Shown: positions 9,801 to 18,679 of the stretch, one piece after another
Layout: each line of letters begins with the position of its first letter
Numbering within the stretch: position 1 is the first letter of the stretch
From: Helicoverpa zea
Lineage: Eukaryota > Arthropoda > Insecta > Lepidoptera > Noctuidae
Reading direction: 5' to 3'
DNA length: 64,000 nt
NCBI RefSeq assembly: GCF_022581195.2
Contig: NC_061467.1
Coordinates: 4,836,001 to 4,900,000, forward strand
Position numbers and translations under genes: made by a program
The notes under the pieces: generated by a model
Told to the model about the DNA's origin: nothing
The model's database searches: none
Seen by the model: the letters and a program-made list of their open reading frames with translations, nothing else

Positions 9801-12800
9801 ATTATTGTTGGGTTTGATATCAATGTTGATATCACCAACTAAAGCAATATGTTTGAATTTCGCTAGAGGTTTTAAGATAGAATCCAAGCTGTTAAGAAAA
9901 TTATCCACGTGGACAAAGGAAGGCGATCTATATAATGCTAAGATGCCAACAGTATTGTTAATTTTGCAAAGTAGACAATTTGCGTCAGCTATATCAGGTT
10001 CAGAAACGATGCAGTGCAATGAAGACCTTATATACATAACCACTCCATCATTCTGGTTTATTGTATTTTTTGAAAAGTGGACATCGTAACCATTCATTTT
10101 GGGAATTACAGCGGACTTTAGCCAGCATTCTGTCAATACAAGGATATCACAATCAATTTTTAAGAGATGTAGGAATGCTATAAAGCTGTCGAAGTTCTTG
10201 TTTAAGCTGCGGATATTGAGCTGTAGTATGGATAAGTTTCTTTGTGTCTTGGGTATTTTAGTTATGCATTCATTTAATGGTAATTTATAAGATTTTGATA
10301 CCTGGTAGTCATCTAATTCTGTATCGAGTGCATTAATGTGGTTAGCCATTTATAGAAAATAACTTATTCCAGATTAAAGAGATGCACATATTTAGGCATG
10401 GAAAAAGGCTCGAAGGATGATGATAGATGAAGTGGACATGTATCGTGTAGCGGTTATCACTGTTAACCGAAGCGCTCAAGTTAATATACTCTTTTATAAT
10501 AATTGTGATATACACATGGGTATGATTTGTTATGAATGGTATTGAGAGCGAGAAATTGTGTATGAGTGAAGACTGTAATGAGAGTTTGAGTGTGAGTGGG
10601 TTTACGTGTTCGTATTTGGGAATGTGTGCATGTGGTGGGTGGTTGTAGTGGTGTATAGTTTTTAATACAAAAACAAGGAAAACAGTGTTACTAATAAAGA
10701 ATATACGGGTAATACAACTCATAACAAAGTAGGAGTTAGCTATTGTGAAACATGTATAATAAAACAATAATGTATAGTAGGTTACTAGTCATTGATTAGT
10801 TTGTGCTAGATCATGTAGCGTCTGCTCGATAATATCAAGCTTCTAAGCCAAGCCAATCAAAAGATACAACCGATTATGTCGATATTTTCAACAAATTCTC
10901 GACACTCGCAAAGGAATCAAAACCTACAGGGTACTTCCCGTAAACTCAGAATCTTGAAATTTGGCATGAAGCATTGTTATATAATGCAAATATAGGAAAA
11001 ATTGCGAAAATCTCATTTTTTTTGTTATATAATATAAAAAAAAATATTTTAATAAAATGAAACTTACTACCTTATTTCTCACGAACGAATAAAGGTACCA
11101 AATTGAAATTTATACCAAATACCTAGGTCTATTGTCCCTTTAAGCAATGAAAAAATCAAACTTCTAAGTTAACGCGATCAAAAGATACAGCAGTTTTACC
11201 GACACCTTAGACGAATTTCCGTCACACGCTGGTACAAGGTACTTCCCGTGAACTCAGAATCTTAAAATTCGGCACGAAGCAACGTTATATAGTACAGATA
11301 AAGGAAAAATTGCGAAAATGATAAATTTGAAGTTACATAAAATATTAAAATATTATTTTTGCTTACATGACATAAAATATTTTTTTAATAATTATAAACT
11401 TACTACCTACCCTTTTTCACATGAACGCGTAGAGATATTAACGTTTTGAATAAAAAGTGAAATTCATATCAAACACTTCTTAAATATAATGGCCTCTAAA
11501 CTGTGAAAAATTTTAAATCATTCAATGGTCATTGGGCACCTTAGTATGAAAACCATACCCACGGCGGATACGAACGAAATATAGCACAGTATAATGATAA
11601 AGGCTCTGATTTACTATGGCATTAGTCGCATCAATGTGAACCATGGGAATCTAGAGAAAATCAGGTGTAAACATTAAATATTTTCCTCATTTCAATGGGG
11701 AATTTAAACGACCAAGTTTGACGGAATTGAGAAATCATTTCTTTGTAGTGAAAGAGTATACTCGCCGTTTATTTCCATTGTCATCAGGTCGGGATCTGAT
11801 GATGGAAATCCTGAGAAATCGAGGGCAACTATCAGAAATTGTAGGCATGCATAGGATTAAAACTTGATTCTCAGATGTATGTCTGGTGATACTGTCAAAC
11901 AGTGAAGGTTTAGAGCTTACCTGATGATGGAGACGTGAGAAAGTCGAGAGAACTCCTCAACAGTATGTTTTAGTTACGTCGTGTTTGGGCTTATATTATT
12001 CGTATTGACGAGAACTTTTCACAAAAGTTATAAAAATAAAAACTTTTTACAAAAAAAAAACAACTTCTAAAACAACAAGAAAACTGTTTATATCCATCGG
12101 TCTAGATCTCGGTGGTTAAATAAATATAGATGCATCCTCTAGACACCGACTTCTAGACCGATGCACCTAACATCTTTTTAATTTCTTTCTTGCTTTTGTT
12201 TTCTTGTTGCTTTTTTATATGTTTGAAGTTGGATTTGTTTGTAAAATGCTACAAAATAAAATAATGCCGACTTTATAAAACAAAGAAAGGGACAGAATTA
12301 CACTTTTGTCAAGGCTCTAGAAACCAGGCGGAAAAAAAACCTGAAACTGGGGCTCTTTAGGTGATTAATCCCTCAAAAATAAAAGATCCCATTCCTGCAA
12401 TGGCTGCTTTAACCCAAGTTAGTAGTGAATTCTCATCACCTAAAATAAAATAAGCTCCAACACACGCAAGGTTACGTTATAAATTGTAAAGGAGTTCCCA
12501 TAACTATATCTGATCTTAGCTGTCGATCCCACAATGGCAGTCAAACCTATCTTTGTGGAAAGTCTTCGCCAATACGAATAAAATAAGCCCAAACACGTGG
12601 TAGTTGCAACATACCGTTCGGGAGTTCCCTTGACTCTCTGTAGTCTCCATAATCAAATCAGCTCCAAACCTTCAGTTTACCAGTACCCTCAAAAATACAC
12701 TCACATGTCTGGTTATGACTCGATGCGTGCCTACAATATTCAAGAGTTGCCCTCGATTTCTCAGGGTTTCCAGATCCTCATCAGATCCTGGTCATCCGGA

Positions 12801-15800
12801 TTGGCACCTTCCTTCTTTATGAAATGTCTTTACCAATAAAAACTAGCATTGCAACCTGTACAATCCTCTGAAACTGCTTGTCTTTTATATTTTTCAAACG
12901 ATCCTGGACATTCGTCTCCATGGAATTTTAATAAAATATTTATATTCAAAGAAACGTCATACCATTCTCCACGATTTAAAACGACTTTGATTCATGTCCG
13001 CCACTTTTTACAAAGCGGGTCAGATATGCCCCATGACCTTTAAGACATAATTAGTTATTTTCAATCAGATTTCTGAATGATGACTATAAAATGTTGTATA
13101 TAAATAACTTCAATAAAATAACTTTTACAAGGTACTGGCCTACTATTTTAGTTATATTATAAAATAAAAAATATTAACTATTTTGACTCTCACGAAATTA
13201 CCATAACTATGATTGTTCTAAACTGAACGGTTGGCGCGAAACTCACTTTTTATCTATACAGCATTTGTACGGAACCCTCGGTGCGCGAGTCCGACTCGCA
13301 CTTGGCCGGTTTATTCTATACTATATACCCCGTCTTCACCTGCATACTTAACCTCTCACTTTCAGTATGTGTGTTCACAGCACAATAAAAATCTCCGCTC
13401 CTCTAATAATCGTCTTCTTCACTGCCCTGCTCACCGTTCAGATATTATTCACTCTTCCTTCTTTGTTAAATCTATCCTTCTCTGGAATGAGCTACCCTTG
13501 GAGGTCAGGATGGTAAATAGTCGACACACGTTTAAAATTAAACTGCGTAATCACATCCATGGCAAGTTGGCGGAATCATTACACTAGTTCATTTTCTTCA
13601 CTTTCTTCTCTTGGATTCAGTAATATATATATATATTTTTATTATATTTATATATACATAAATATATTTATTTTTATTTTCTTGCACTTATGCTCAAACT
13701 GTGTTGCACCTACCACTTCTGTTTCACCACCACCCTAAGGTAGACTGGCAGAGAACGCCTAAGGCGTTAAGTCCGCCGTTGTACAATGTGCATAAAGTAT
13801 TTTAAATAAATAAATAAATAAATAAATATTTGCAGAGCAGTCCTAGACACTTTTAACGATCCTCTCTATTTAGTTAAGTGTGTGGCGTTTACTTAACAGT
13901 GAAAGGTATTACGGGTCGAAGCCCCACTGCGTTAGTTAAGACAGAGTGGAGGAAAATTGTCGTCAAAGATTTTGCAACACTATGAGCACAGTTTATTCTG
14001 TGATAGAATGTTGCCACGAAAAACATACTTTTATAAGCAAATAGTACTAAAGCTTAGCAGAATAATATTGAGTTCCTGAGTAATTCAATAGCGCTTGATT
14101 AAAATATAAGTAGGTACAAATTCAATCCTCATTAAAATAAGGTTTCATTTTTACCCTGTGATTTGATCGATTGAATAGAAGCAACATCAACCAGAGATGG
14201 CATAAATATTCTCAAAAAGAGCCAATCTAGAAACAATCTAACAAATTATTTCAATGTAAACAAACCCTCATTTCTTAGTCTGTATTATTACTAGCCTAGT
14301 CGTAACGTTCAACGTTAATCGGCTTACGAAGTATAATAACAATGTAGGTAATCAATTTACTAGTGATGTAGACTGCCTACCTACTTGATCGCAATGTATA
14401 ATTCATAGCCCATTATTGTTAGTAATTGATTCAAGTGATCAACTAAACTGATCACTTCGTGTATTTTTAATTTGACCCAGTTTGGAACGGGAATTTATGT
14501 CACCCCTGGGACATTCTATAAGAAAAGATTGAGTTGTGCTATACCGTTGAGCTATAATTTTTCCTATAAGAAGAAATTAAAATGGAAAATGGAGGAAAGA
14601 TTTTTGCTTGATTGAGTTTTATTAAATAGATGAACTAATTTCTACGGAAATAAAACTTCCCTATCAACATTAGTCTCATTTATCTTACAAAGAAAAAGTG
14701 TTACTATTGAAAAGTTAAAAGAAAAGCCATTTGAATTTGAATTAATTAACGTTAAAAGTTAACTTACTTGTCATAAGGTCTGTATCCGAAGGTATGAGCG
14801 AAGCTGTTGACACTCCAGACAACGTTGATGCCGCAAGTGTACCTCAGGATGGTGGGAATGAAGAACGCGTTCATCCAGGTCTCGCCCCAGAAGTAGACCG
14901 GCACCACGGTGGGAAGCACGAAGCAGAGGAGAGGCATCATTTTCATGTAGTGCCTGTGGAATAACAGTAGCTTCAATGTACCTAAAACTATTTATTTCAA
15001 ACTAAAGTCATTCCAGGCTTCTATAAGTGCTATATGTATATCGATAGAAGGTAAAGCGATGAAAATAAAAACAACACATTTAACAAAACCAGTCAGGTAT
15101 AAAAAATAAAACGAATGTGTCACAACATCAAAACAACGAGAATCCCGTTTTTAACACGCAACCTTCAACTCGTCAGACTATCAACATTTCAACATAAAAA
15201 CAAGTTTAAATTTATGTCGACATCAACTTTGTTTCATACTTCATAATACCCTCCGCCCGCTGAAATAGGGAGCAACGCGTGATAAAATGAAAATCTCTAC
15301 TATTTACGGGTTGAAAAGTACACGAGTATAAATGTTATTTAAGTTTAACTTTTCAGAACAGTGTGGGTGGTTCGAATAAGTCGTGTTCCTTTATTTTACT
15401 CCCGCAGTTAAAAGACACAAAGGTCTTAGAAAAATATGTTTTGCTTTTCCTTTTAATACCGAGTACAGCAGTGGCTTTTGTGAGCGTACGTATAAATATA
15501 TTGAGGACAGACCCGGCGACAACGGTCGAGACTTATGGTTTCAGTTATAACACAGAATTCTGGGGATATTAGATAATCGGAGTGTGCTAATATTTGTTGG
15601 GACACTATTTTGTCTGCTGGATTTCTTTTCTGAGATATAAGAGGTACCTATTTTGTTCTCCGAAATATGTTTTTCTTTTTTTGCAAGAACTCGTTCCAAA
15701 AATAAAACTAAGCTAAAACTACCTTCACATATGGTATTGGATAAGTTTTTTTGAAGGTTTTGTTCTGGATTTATTTTCAACTTACTTCTTCTGGAACATG

Positions 15801-18501
15801 ACAACAGGATCGGCATACAAATCGCTGAGATCAATGCGTTTGCCTCCTTCGATGACTTCAGGACTCTTCTTGCAGCAAAGCCAGCCCATGTGAGAGAAGA
15901 AGAGGCCTCTCTCCGCATTGTGGGGGTCGGCATCAGTGTCCGCGTATTTGTGGTGAGTGCGGTGGTCACGCGCCCACTCGAATATGCAGTCCTGGTACAT
16001 GGAAATGAATAAGTACATTAGTTAAAATGTTATAGAGAAGACGGTGGACGTGCGGTCTGTATTCGGAGATTCTTCTTCTTCTTTCGTGTCGATCACATGT
16101 GTTATAGTGAGACTACATTTTGTATGCCCAATATGCCGCCACAGCAAGGTTGCGAGATGCCGTTAAGTTTGGCGAGAACTATACCTACTTACTTATCAAA
16201 AAAGTTTTTGCCAATTTTCAAGATCATTCCTTACAGTCAAAAATGCTCTTTTCTAAATAAAGGTCTTTTGGCAAAGTTTAGAAACAAAATACAGATCACC
16301 AGTTTCATCTCATTACCGCGTTGGCACATAAATTCAACTCGCTTGATGGCTCTATTACTATTGATTATAACACCATCAAGTTTGATCAATTAGCACATCA
16401 ACTAAGTAAACAGTCAAGTTCTTGACATGACATCGTAGATACTCAACGATAATTGACTTGATGAGGGCTGTAATGACTTGGGTAAACGGCCGCACGTTAA
16501 GAGCCTCGTTGTGCATTGCCATTAGCATTTTCGATACATATTTGAATTTCTTGACAAACACATTTCTATGTAAAGTAAATAAATATGTAAATTCTGAACT
16601 TGTATCTAGGGTATCCAGGTAGGAACTGCTTTAATTGAAACCGATCCTTTGAGCTGATAACTACTGAATGTTGCGAAAATAAGGACGGAAGGCACAATAA
16701 AAGATTTACCTAAAGTCTAAAATTGCCTTATTTTTTTTACAATGTTACTTCAGGAAGATTTTATGGGTTAAATAATATCTAAGTAATAGGATAATGTGCC
16801 TACCTGAAAACCCATAGTTTGCCATAACATGAGCACTATGCGGAGAGGAGTGCGAGCCTTGAAACATCTGTGTGTCCAAAGGCGATGAGATCCTGCGCCG
16901 ATTCCTATGGCGCACATAAGATGGACGGCGAATGCTACAATAAAATTAAATTCATAAGTTTTTATGTCGAATCAATAGTTTTTTCGCAATCGTTGTTTTT
17001 ATTTAGTAAAACAATCAGTACCTAATTTATGTATTTTCAGTAATCCGGTAGTATGTAAGAATTTTCTGTTAATATTCAATCGCCCAGATATTTAAATTGC
17101 AATAAGTAGATCGGGATAAAGAGAGATTGAAATGAGAAGAGAGAATTTCGCTGATTTTAATACACATGTAAATAAAATTATTTTACTTTTTATTTTTTGT
17201 ATGTACTTTCTAAGTATATCTTAGACACCAATGACTGTGTTTCGGATGGCACGTTAAACTGTAGGTCCCGGCTGTCATTAAATAACCTTGGCAGTCGTTA
17301 CGGGTAATCAGAAGCCAGTAAGTCTGACACCAGTCTAACCAAGGGGTATCGGGTTGCCTGGGTAACTGGGTTGAGGAGGTCAGATAGGCAGTCGCTTCTT
17401 GTAAAGCACTGGTACTCAGCTGAATCCGGTTAGACTGGAAGCCGATCCCAACATAGCTGGGGAAAGGCTCGGAGGATGATGATGTAAATAAAATTATTTT
17501 AAGTTCTTTCGTAATTTACTCACCAAACACATTAGTCTGCCATTTCGCCGAAGTAAAAACGAGATACAATCCATAAAGTGACGCGATGTGAAGGTACAGG
17601 AACCAGAATATATTGAACCATACATATTCATGTTTCCTTGGACTCGCGTGCTTCAGTACTGATACATCTTTGGCGAGACCGAGGTCCGTGGTCTGAGTGT
17701 CTGACTCGAAGACTACTCCGCTGGGGACGGGATCCACTTGAGGAGGCATGATCTAGGAGAGAAATGTGGCTTAATAAGTAATTTTTCTAGAAAAAACGGA
17801 TCAGCATTACACATTGTTCTTTGAAAAACCTTGTAGCCTTGTAGTAGTTGTCCTTGTTATTCTTTCGTGGATAAATAAAATAATAATTGTGAATGCGGAT
17901 AAATACCTAATTGAAACAGACAGGCAGGCTTTTTTATGACTGAATGATTGCTGAATAAAGATTTAACTAGGCCAAACTATTTATGTCTCTTTGCTTTTTA
18001 TCTGCCACAAACCTTCAATCAATGTCTAAAAGACCTGACTACAATTGAAATTGTCGTGACCCAGATAGTTTTACAAAGATTCAAGCTTAATGATACAAAT
18101 TAAACAGCCTGCTTCGTAAGACGTATTGCAGGGAAGTTTAAAGCTGTTAAGTCTAATAATTGCACTTGTTACAACAGCAGATGCATTTGATTACCTCATT
18201 TAAAGTTTTGTACAAAGTTTTCTTTGCTTGGCAAGTACAGGAATTGCCTTAAAAGACGGCATTAAGGAAATTGAAAGTTTGTCGTGAGAAGCACCTGTAT
18301 CAAGGAAATTGAAAGATTTAAGTTTACAAAATCAATAAAACTAGACTGCGATGGACATATACCTAACCACTTTTTAAATAAATTGTGTCTTACGCTTACT
18401 TCTGGATCTTCTGATTCGTCTAAATATATCGTACTTTGGTCGCGGTAACACTTCGCATAAGACCCCAGTCCTTTTGGATAAACTTCACGAAATCTTGCCA
18501 T
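5548..18501 (-). CDS. Acyl-CoA desaturase (integral-membrane, delta-9/delta-11 type), seven coding exons
   Basis: Coding exons: 18501-18400, 17752-17524, 16934-16804, 15991-15786, 14953-14768, 6699-6543 and 5721-5548. They total 1185 nt, or 394 residues, and every junction phase closes. The enzyme inserts a cis double bond into acyl-CoA at the ER membrane using a di-iron centre and cytochrome b5. Seen: four to five hydrophobic spans; histidine boxes HRLWTH (127-132), HRTHH (164-168) and HNYHH (304-308); SAKWQT; GWDDPEFTEKL near the end. The residues at the subfamily signature site are N-P-R-E (288-291), unlike the KPSE, NPVE or LPAQ I remember. The usual A of HRLWAH is T. Starting at MPPQ (17749) gives 359 residues, the normal family size; the upstream exon adds an in-frame 35-residue N-terminus that may be 5' UTR. 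Substrate and position of desaturation cannot be read from sequence. Intron 5 is about 8 kb of nested mobile elements. Confidence 0.93.
6115..6347. mobile_element. MITE with perfect 61-bp terminal inverted repeats
   Basis: 6115-6175 (CTATAGTTCGGCCATTC...GACGACGTAA) is the exact reverse complement of 6287-6347, with a 111-bp AT-rich centre. There is no coding capacity. A TA duplication within the CTATAG ends would fit a Tc1/mariner-type mover, but the ends are ambiguous. It lies in desaturase intron 6. The lack of any arm mismatch suggests recent insertion or conversion. Confidence 0.9.
6543..6699 (-). CDS. Desaturase coding exon 6 (third histidine box)
   Basis: The acceptor ACTCGCAG ends at 6700 and the donor GTATGT starts at 6542. 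It encodes SLNPRENIGVWMICVEGFHN, then YHHTFPWDYRATEL. The split K codon closes the phase with exon 5. Confidence 0.93.
6842..6876 (+). repeat. (GTCT)n microsatellite
   Basis: Nearly nine perfect GTCT units. This is the usual 'TGTCTGTC' stretch near the left end of this repeat family, here expanded. Confidence 0.95.
6965..10833 (-). mobile_element. Non-LTR retrotransposon (Jockey/CR1-like), nested insertion
   Basis: The boundaries come from comparing the broken 330-bp repeat unit with its intact neighbour: the sequence reads ...GCTGTGAAAA up to 6964 and resumes TCAAGCTTCTAAG at about 10834, as in the neighbour at about 11148-11170. The inserted 3.87 kb carries one long ORF on the minus strand, a 3' UTR rich in CACAC-type sequence, and a short (ATT)n tail near 6965-6973. 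Only one ORF is seen, so the 5' end may be truncated or the element may lack ORF1. Confidence 0.85.
7434..10349 (-). CDS. Endonuclease-reverse transcriptase of a non-LTR retrotransposon, intact ORF
   Basis: An uninterrupted ORF of 971 residues. An apurinic-type endonuclease occupies about residues 38-245: LSILQLNIRSLN (39-50), catalytic E in LVLTECW (70-76), GDINID (172-177) and TDH (234-236). The reverse transcriptase occupies about 505-760: HPIHKGGDRGSVKNYRPIS, LDISKAFDTV (601-610), GVPQGSILGP (658-667) and the active-site YADD (690-693). The C-terminal region (about 850-971) has no clear CCHC knuckle. It makes DNA from the element's RNA at a nicked chromosomal site. An intact frame with all catalytic motifs suggests recent activity. 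Clade (CR1, Jockey or relative) is inferred from the layout. The overlapping minus-strand ORF upstream (10342-10767) has no ORF1-type features. Confidence 0.93.
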   Translation of the reverse strand: MANHINALDTELDDYQVSKSYKLPLNECITKIPKTQRNLSILQLNIRSLNKNFDSFIAFLHLLKIDCDILVLTECWLKSAVIPKMNGYDVHFSKNTINQNDGVVMYIRSSLHCIVSEPDIADANCLLCKINNTVGILALYRSPSFVHVDNFLNSLDSILKPLAKFKHIALVGDINIDIKPNNNDRHSYEYLTFTASHSLLPAHLYPTRVNNCLDHILLKTNQPGTCIVIDSPITDHLPVFLSINLDVPKPKPVYTAKVVDVSSIQNDIESTDFSPILFSNDANEAADMLTTLLTQIIDKNTRISKVSRKNRNIKPWISPGLLRCIRNRDKMHLTLKTHPDNPILKVTYSRYRNFCNSLLRKLKIRYEKTEFMKRKNNSKATWDLIKTLTYSKSSSPPLKELQQLEPDKLASANRVNHYFVNVGKDLATNIQQVANIPVYPSSLVSTCDSMCILETDDLEVERLIVNLKSSSAAGIDGISGHILKSTRNILIPYITHICNLAITTAVFPDCFKIALVHPIHKGGDRGSVKNYRPISILPTISKILEKILNNRLLKFLNAHHLLSVNQYGFRAGVSTEDAVIALSEKVTQLMDNKQRCMGLFLDISKAFDTVSAPILLSKLERMGIRGLALDIFSSYLENRFQHVKLDEVTSVKTRIEYGVPQGSILGPTLFLIYINDLCSLPLTNCFIFTYADDTALLVHGNDWCETEKYAQMVLNIVMNWFNNNLLTLNAEKSKLISFSLSNRTQPSVVPIVKVHSCFPNSSCTCPTLASTSCIKYLGVQIDKHLNWYGHINNLVNRTRKLISIFKKLRCSADTQTLMMVYFALCQSLLLYCLPAWGGTCKTHLLKLERAQRAVLKVMFCKPYRYPTFELYRESKVLTVRGLYVLQCVLRKHRLPYKQSTKHRADIAVPPVRHKTTFAKHQFPYCSSVLYNKINKFLHIHSLNYHKCKTIVKEWLLEKSYDETENLLFPQS
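11786..12792. repeat. Large foldback: imperfect inverted repeat with 242-bp arms
   Basis: The left arm 11786-12027 (CAGGTCGGGATCTGATGATG ... GTTTGGGCTTATATTATTCG ...) and right arm 12551-12792 (... CGAATAAAATAAGCCCAAAC ... CAGATCCTCATCAGATCCTG) match in reverse complement with scattered differences and small indels. The loop of about 520 bp holds a partial third copy (about 12442-12520) and a smaller inverted repeat. Confidence 0.85.
12061..12215. repeat. Smaller inverted repeat inside the foldback loop
   Basis: CATCGGTCTAGATCTCGGTG near 12097-12116 pairs with CACCGACTTCTAGACCGATG (ending about 12166), with a few mismatches. The flanking ACAACAAGAAAAC and GTTTTCTTGTTG extend the arms. It may be an independent small element inserted in the larger foldback. 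Confidence 0.7.
13313..13829 (+). mobile_element. 3' end of a second non-LTR retrotransposon
   Basis: A reading frame ending at 13587 gives a typical C-terminus of a LINE reverse transcriptase protein (LLHCPAHRSDIIHSSFFVKS, then ILLWNELPLEVR, then TFKIKLRNHI). A 3' UTR with CTGGCAGAGAACGCCTAAGG and GTTAAGTCCGCCGTTGTAC follows, motifs I associate with lepidopteran LINE tails, then an (AAAT)n tail at about 13803-13829. The rest of the element is missing (5' truncation), and it abuts the end of the composite repeat. Confidence 0.8.
13830..14767. other. Rest of desaturase intron 5
   Basis: AT-rich, no reading frame or repeat that I recognise. Confidence 0.5.
14768..14953 (-). CDS. Desaturase coding exon 5
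   Basis: The acceptor TTCCACAG ends at 14954 and the donor GTAAGT starts at 14767. It encodes HYMKMMPLLCFVLPTVVPVY, then FWGETWMNAFF and VNSFAHTFGYRPYD. It carries the last transmembrane hairpin. Confidence 0.93.
15786..15991 (-). CDS. Desaturase coding exon 4 (second histidine box)
   Basis: The acceptor TGTACCAG ends at 15992 and the donor GTAAGT starts at 15785. It encodes DCIFEWARDHRTHHKYADTD, then DPHN, FFSHMGWL, LSDLYADPVVMFQK. Confidence 0.95.
16065..16185 (+). repeat. Possible dispersed repeat fragment in desaturase intron 3
   Basis: The stretch TTCTTCTTCTTTCGTGTCGA ... GCCGCCACAGCAAGGTTGCG ... GGCGAGAACTATACC resembles a lepidopteran interspersed repeat I have seen before. No ends or duplications are visible. 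Confidence 0.35.
16804..16934 (-). CDS. Desaturase coding exon 3 (first histidine box)
   Basis: The acceptor TTATTGTAG ends at 16935 and the donor GTAGGC starts at 16803. It encodes AFAVHLMCAIGIGAGSHRLW, then THRCFKARTPLRI, ending MGFQ. Confidence 0.92.
17186..17481 (+). mobile_element. Retroposon (SINE or LINE 3' end) with 20-bp target duplication
   Basis: The 296-bp insert is flanked by identical 20-bp copies of ATGTAAATAAAATTATTTTA at 17166-17185 and 17482-17501. The body (TTTCGGATGGCACGTTAAAC ... CAGTCTAACCAAGGGGTATC ... GGCTCGGAGGATGATG) is a very common noctuid repeat sequence. It has no coding frame and a GATGATG tail. It lies in desaturase intron 2. A similar tail (AAGGCTCGAAGGATGATGAT) occurs near 10406-10425. 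Confidence 0.85.
17524..17752 (-). CDS. Desaturase coding exon 2 (conventional start MPPQ)
   Basis: The acceptor TCTCCTAG ends at 17753 and the donor GTGAGT starts at 17523. It encodes (I)MPPQVDPVPSGVVFESDTQ, a soluble N-terminus, then the first membrane span and FTSAKWQTNVF. Family members usually start near this Met. Confidence 0.93.
18400..18501 (-). CDS. Desaturase upstream exon: in-frame N-terminal extension or 5' UTR
   Basis: ATG at 18501 opens 34 codons (MARFREVYPKGLGSYAKCYR to ESEDPE) that end exactly in phase 0 at a good donor (GAA|GTAAGC) and join exon 2 in frame. A short upstream ORF (MRSLKK then stop) overlaps this ATG. The extension has no membrane span and I know no counterpart, so translation could equally begin at MPPQ in exon 2. 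Confidence 0.5.
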
Positions 18502-18575
18502 TTTATTTCTTAAGTGATCGCATAGGTTTCAGAATTTGTATTACTACTAATAAAGAATAAAACAAAATCCAACTT

Positions 18576-18592
18576 ACCTCCTTCTTTATATA
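18576..18592 (-). promoter_or_regulatory. Second TATA-like box followed by a donor-like site
   Basis: TATATAAA at 18592-18585 could direct a second start near 18560. A perfect donor (GAG|GTAAG) follows at 18577. If used, that donor would skip the upstream ATG exon and join directly to the exon at 17752, removing the N-terminal extension. Both readings are inference. Confidence 0.35.
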
Positions 18593-18641
18593 GCAGAAAC
18601 GCACTGAAAAACTATCCTATTACTACAACCCTTAGACACAC

Positions 18642-18676
18642 ACTGATACCTTGTTCCTGTCGTCCTACTATAAATA
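18642..18676 (-). promoter_or_regulatory. Core promoter of the desaturase: TATA box plus initiator
   Basis: On the minus strand TATTTATA (18676-18669) lies 32 nt before an arthropod-type initiator TCAGT (18646-18642), placing a start near 18644. This is 143 nt upstream of the first ATG. Confidence 0.55.
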
Positions 18677-18679
18677 GTA

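Larger units (their letters stand above)
6781..13312 (+). repeat. Composite lepidopteran repeat, split by a retrotransposon
   Basis: It starts TTTTAGGGTTCCGTACC (6781) and ends GTACGGAACCCTC...CGAGTCCGACTCGCACTTGG...CCGGTTT (13267-13312), the termini I associate with an abundant lepidopteran repeat family. Inside are about 2.3 tandem units of roughly 330 bp (anchors near 6895, 11093 and 11425, each with a 'TATTGTCCCTTTA'- or 'GTGAAAA'-like stretch) and a foldback region (11786-12792). The LINE at 6965-10833 interrupts unit 1. No gene of its own is visible. Confidence 0.7.

Noticed and set aside
10342..10767. Minus-strand ORF of 141 codons before the retrotransposon ORF, as a possible ORF1
   Set aside because: It has no CCHC knuckles, coiled coil or RNA-binding composition. 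It is rich in I, S, H and Y from AT-rich and CACAC-type sequence, and fits a 5' UTR.
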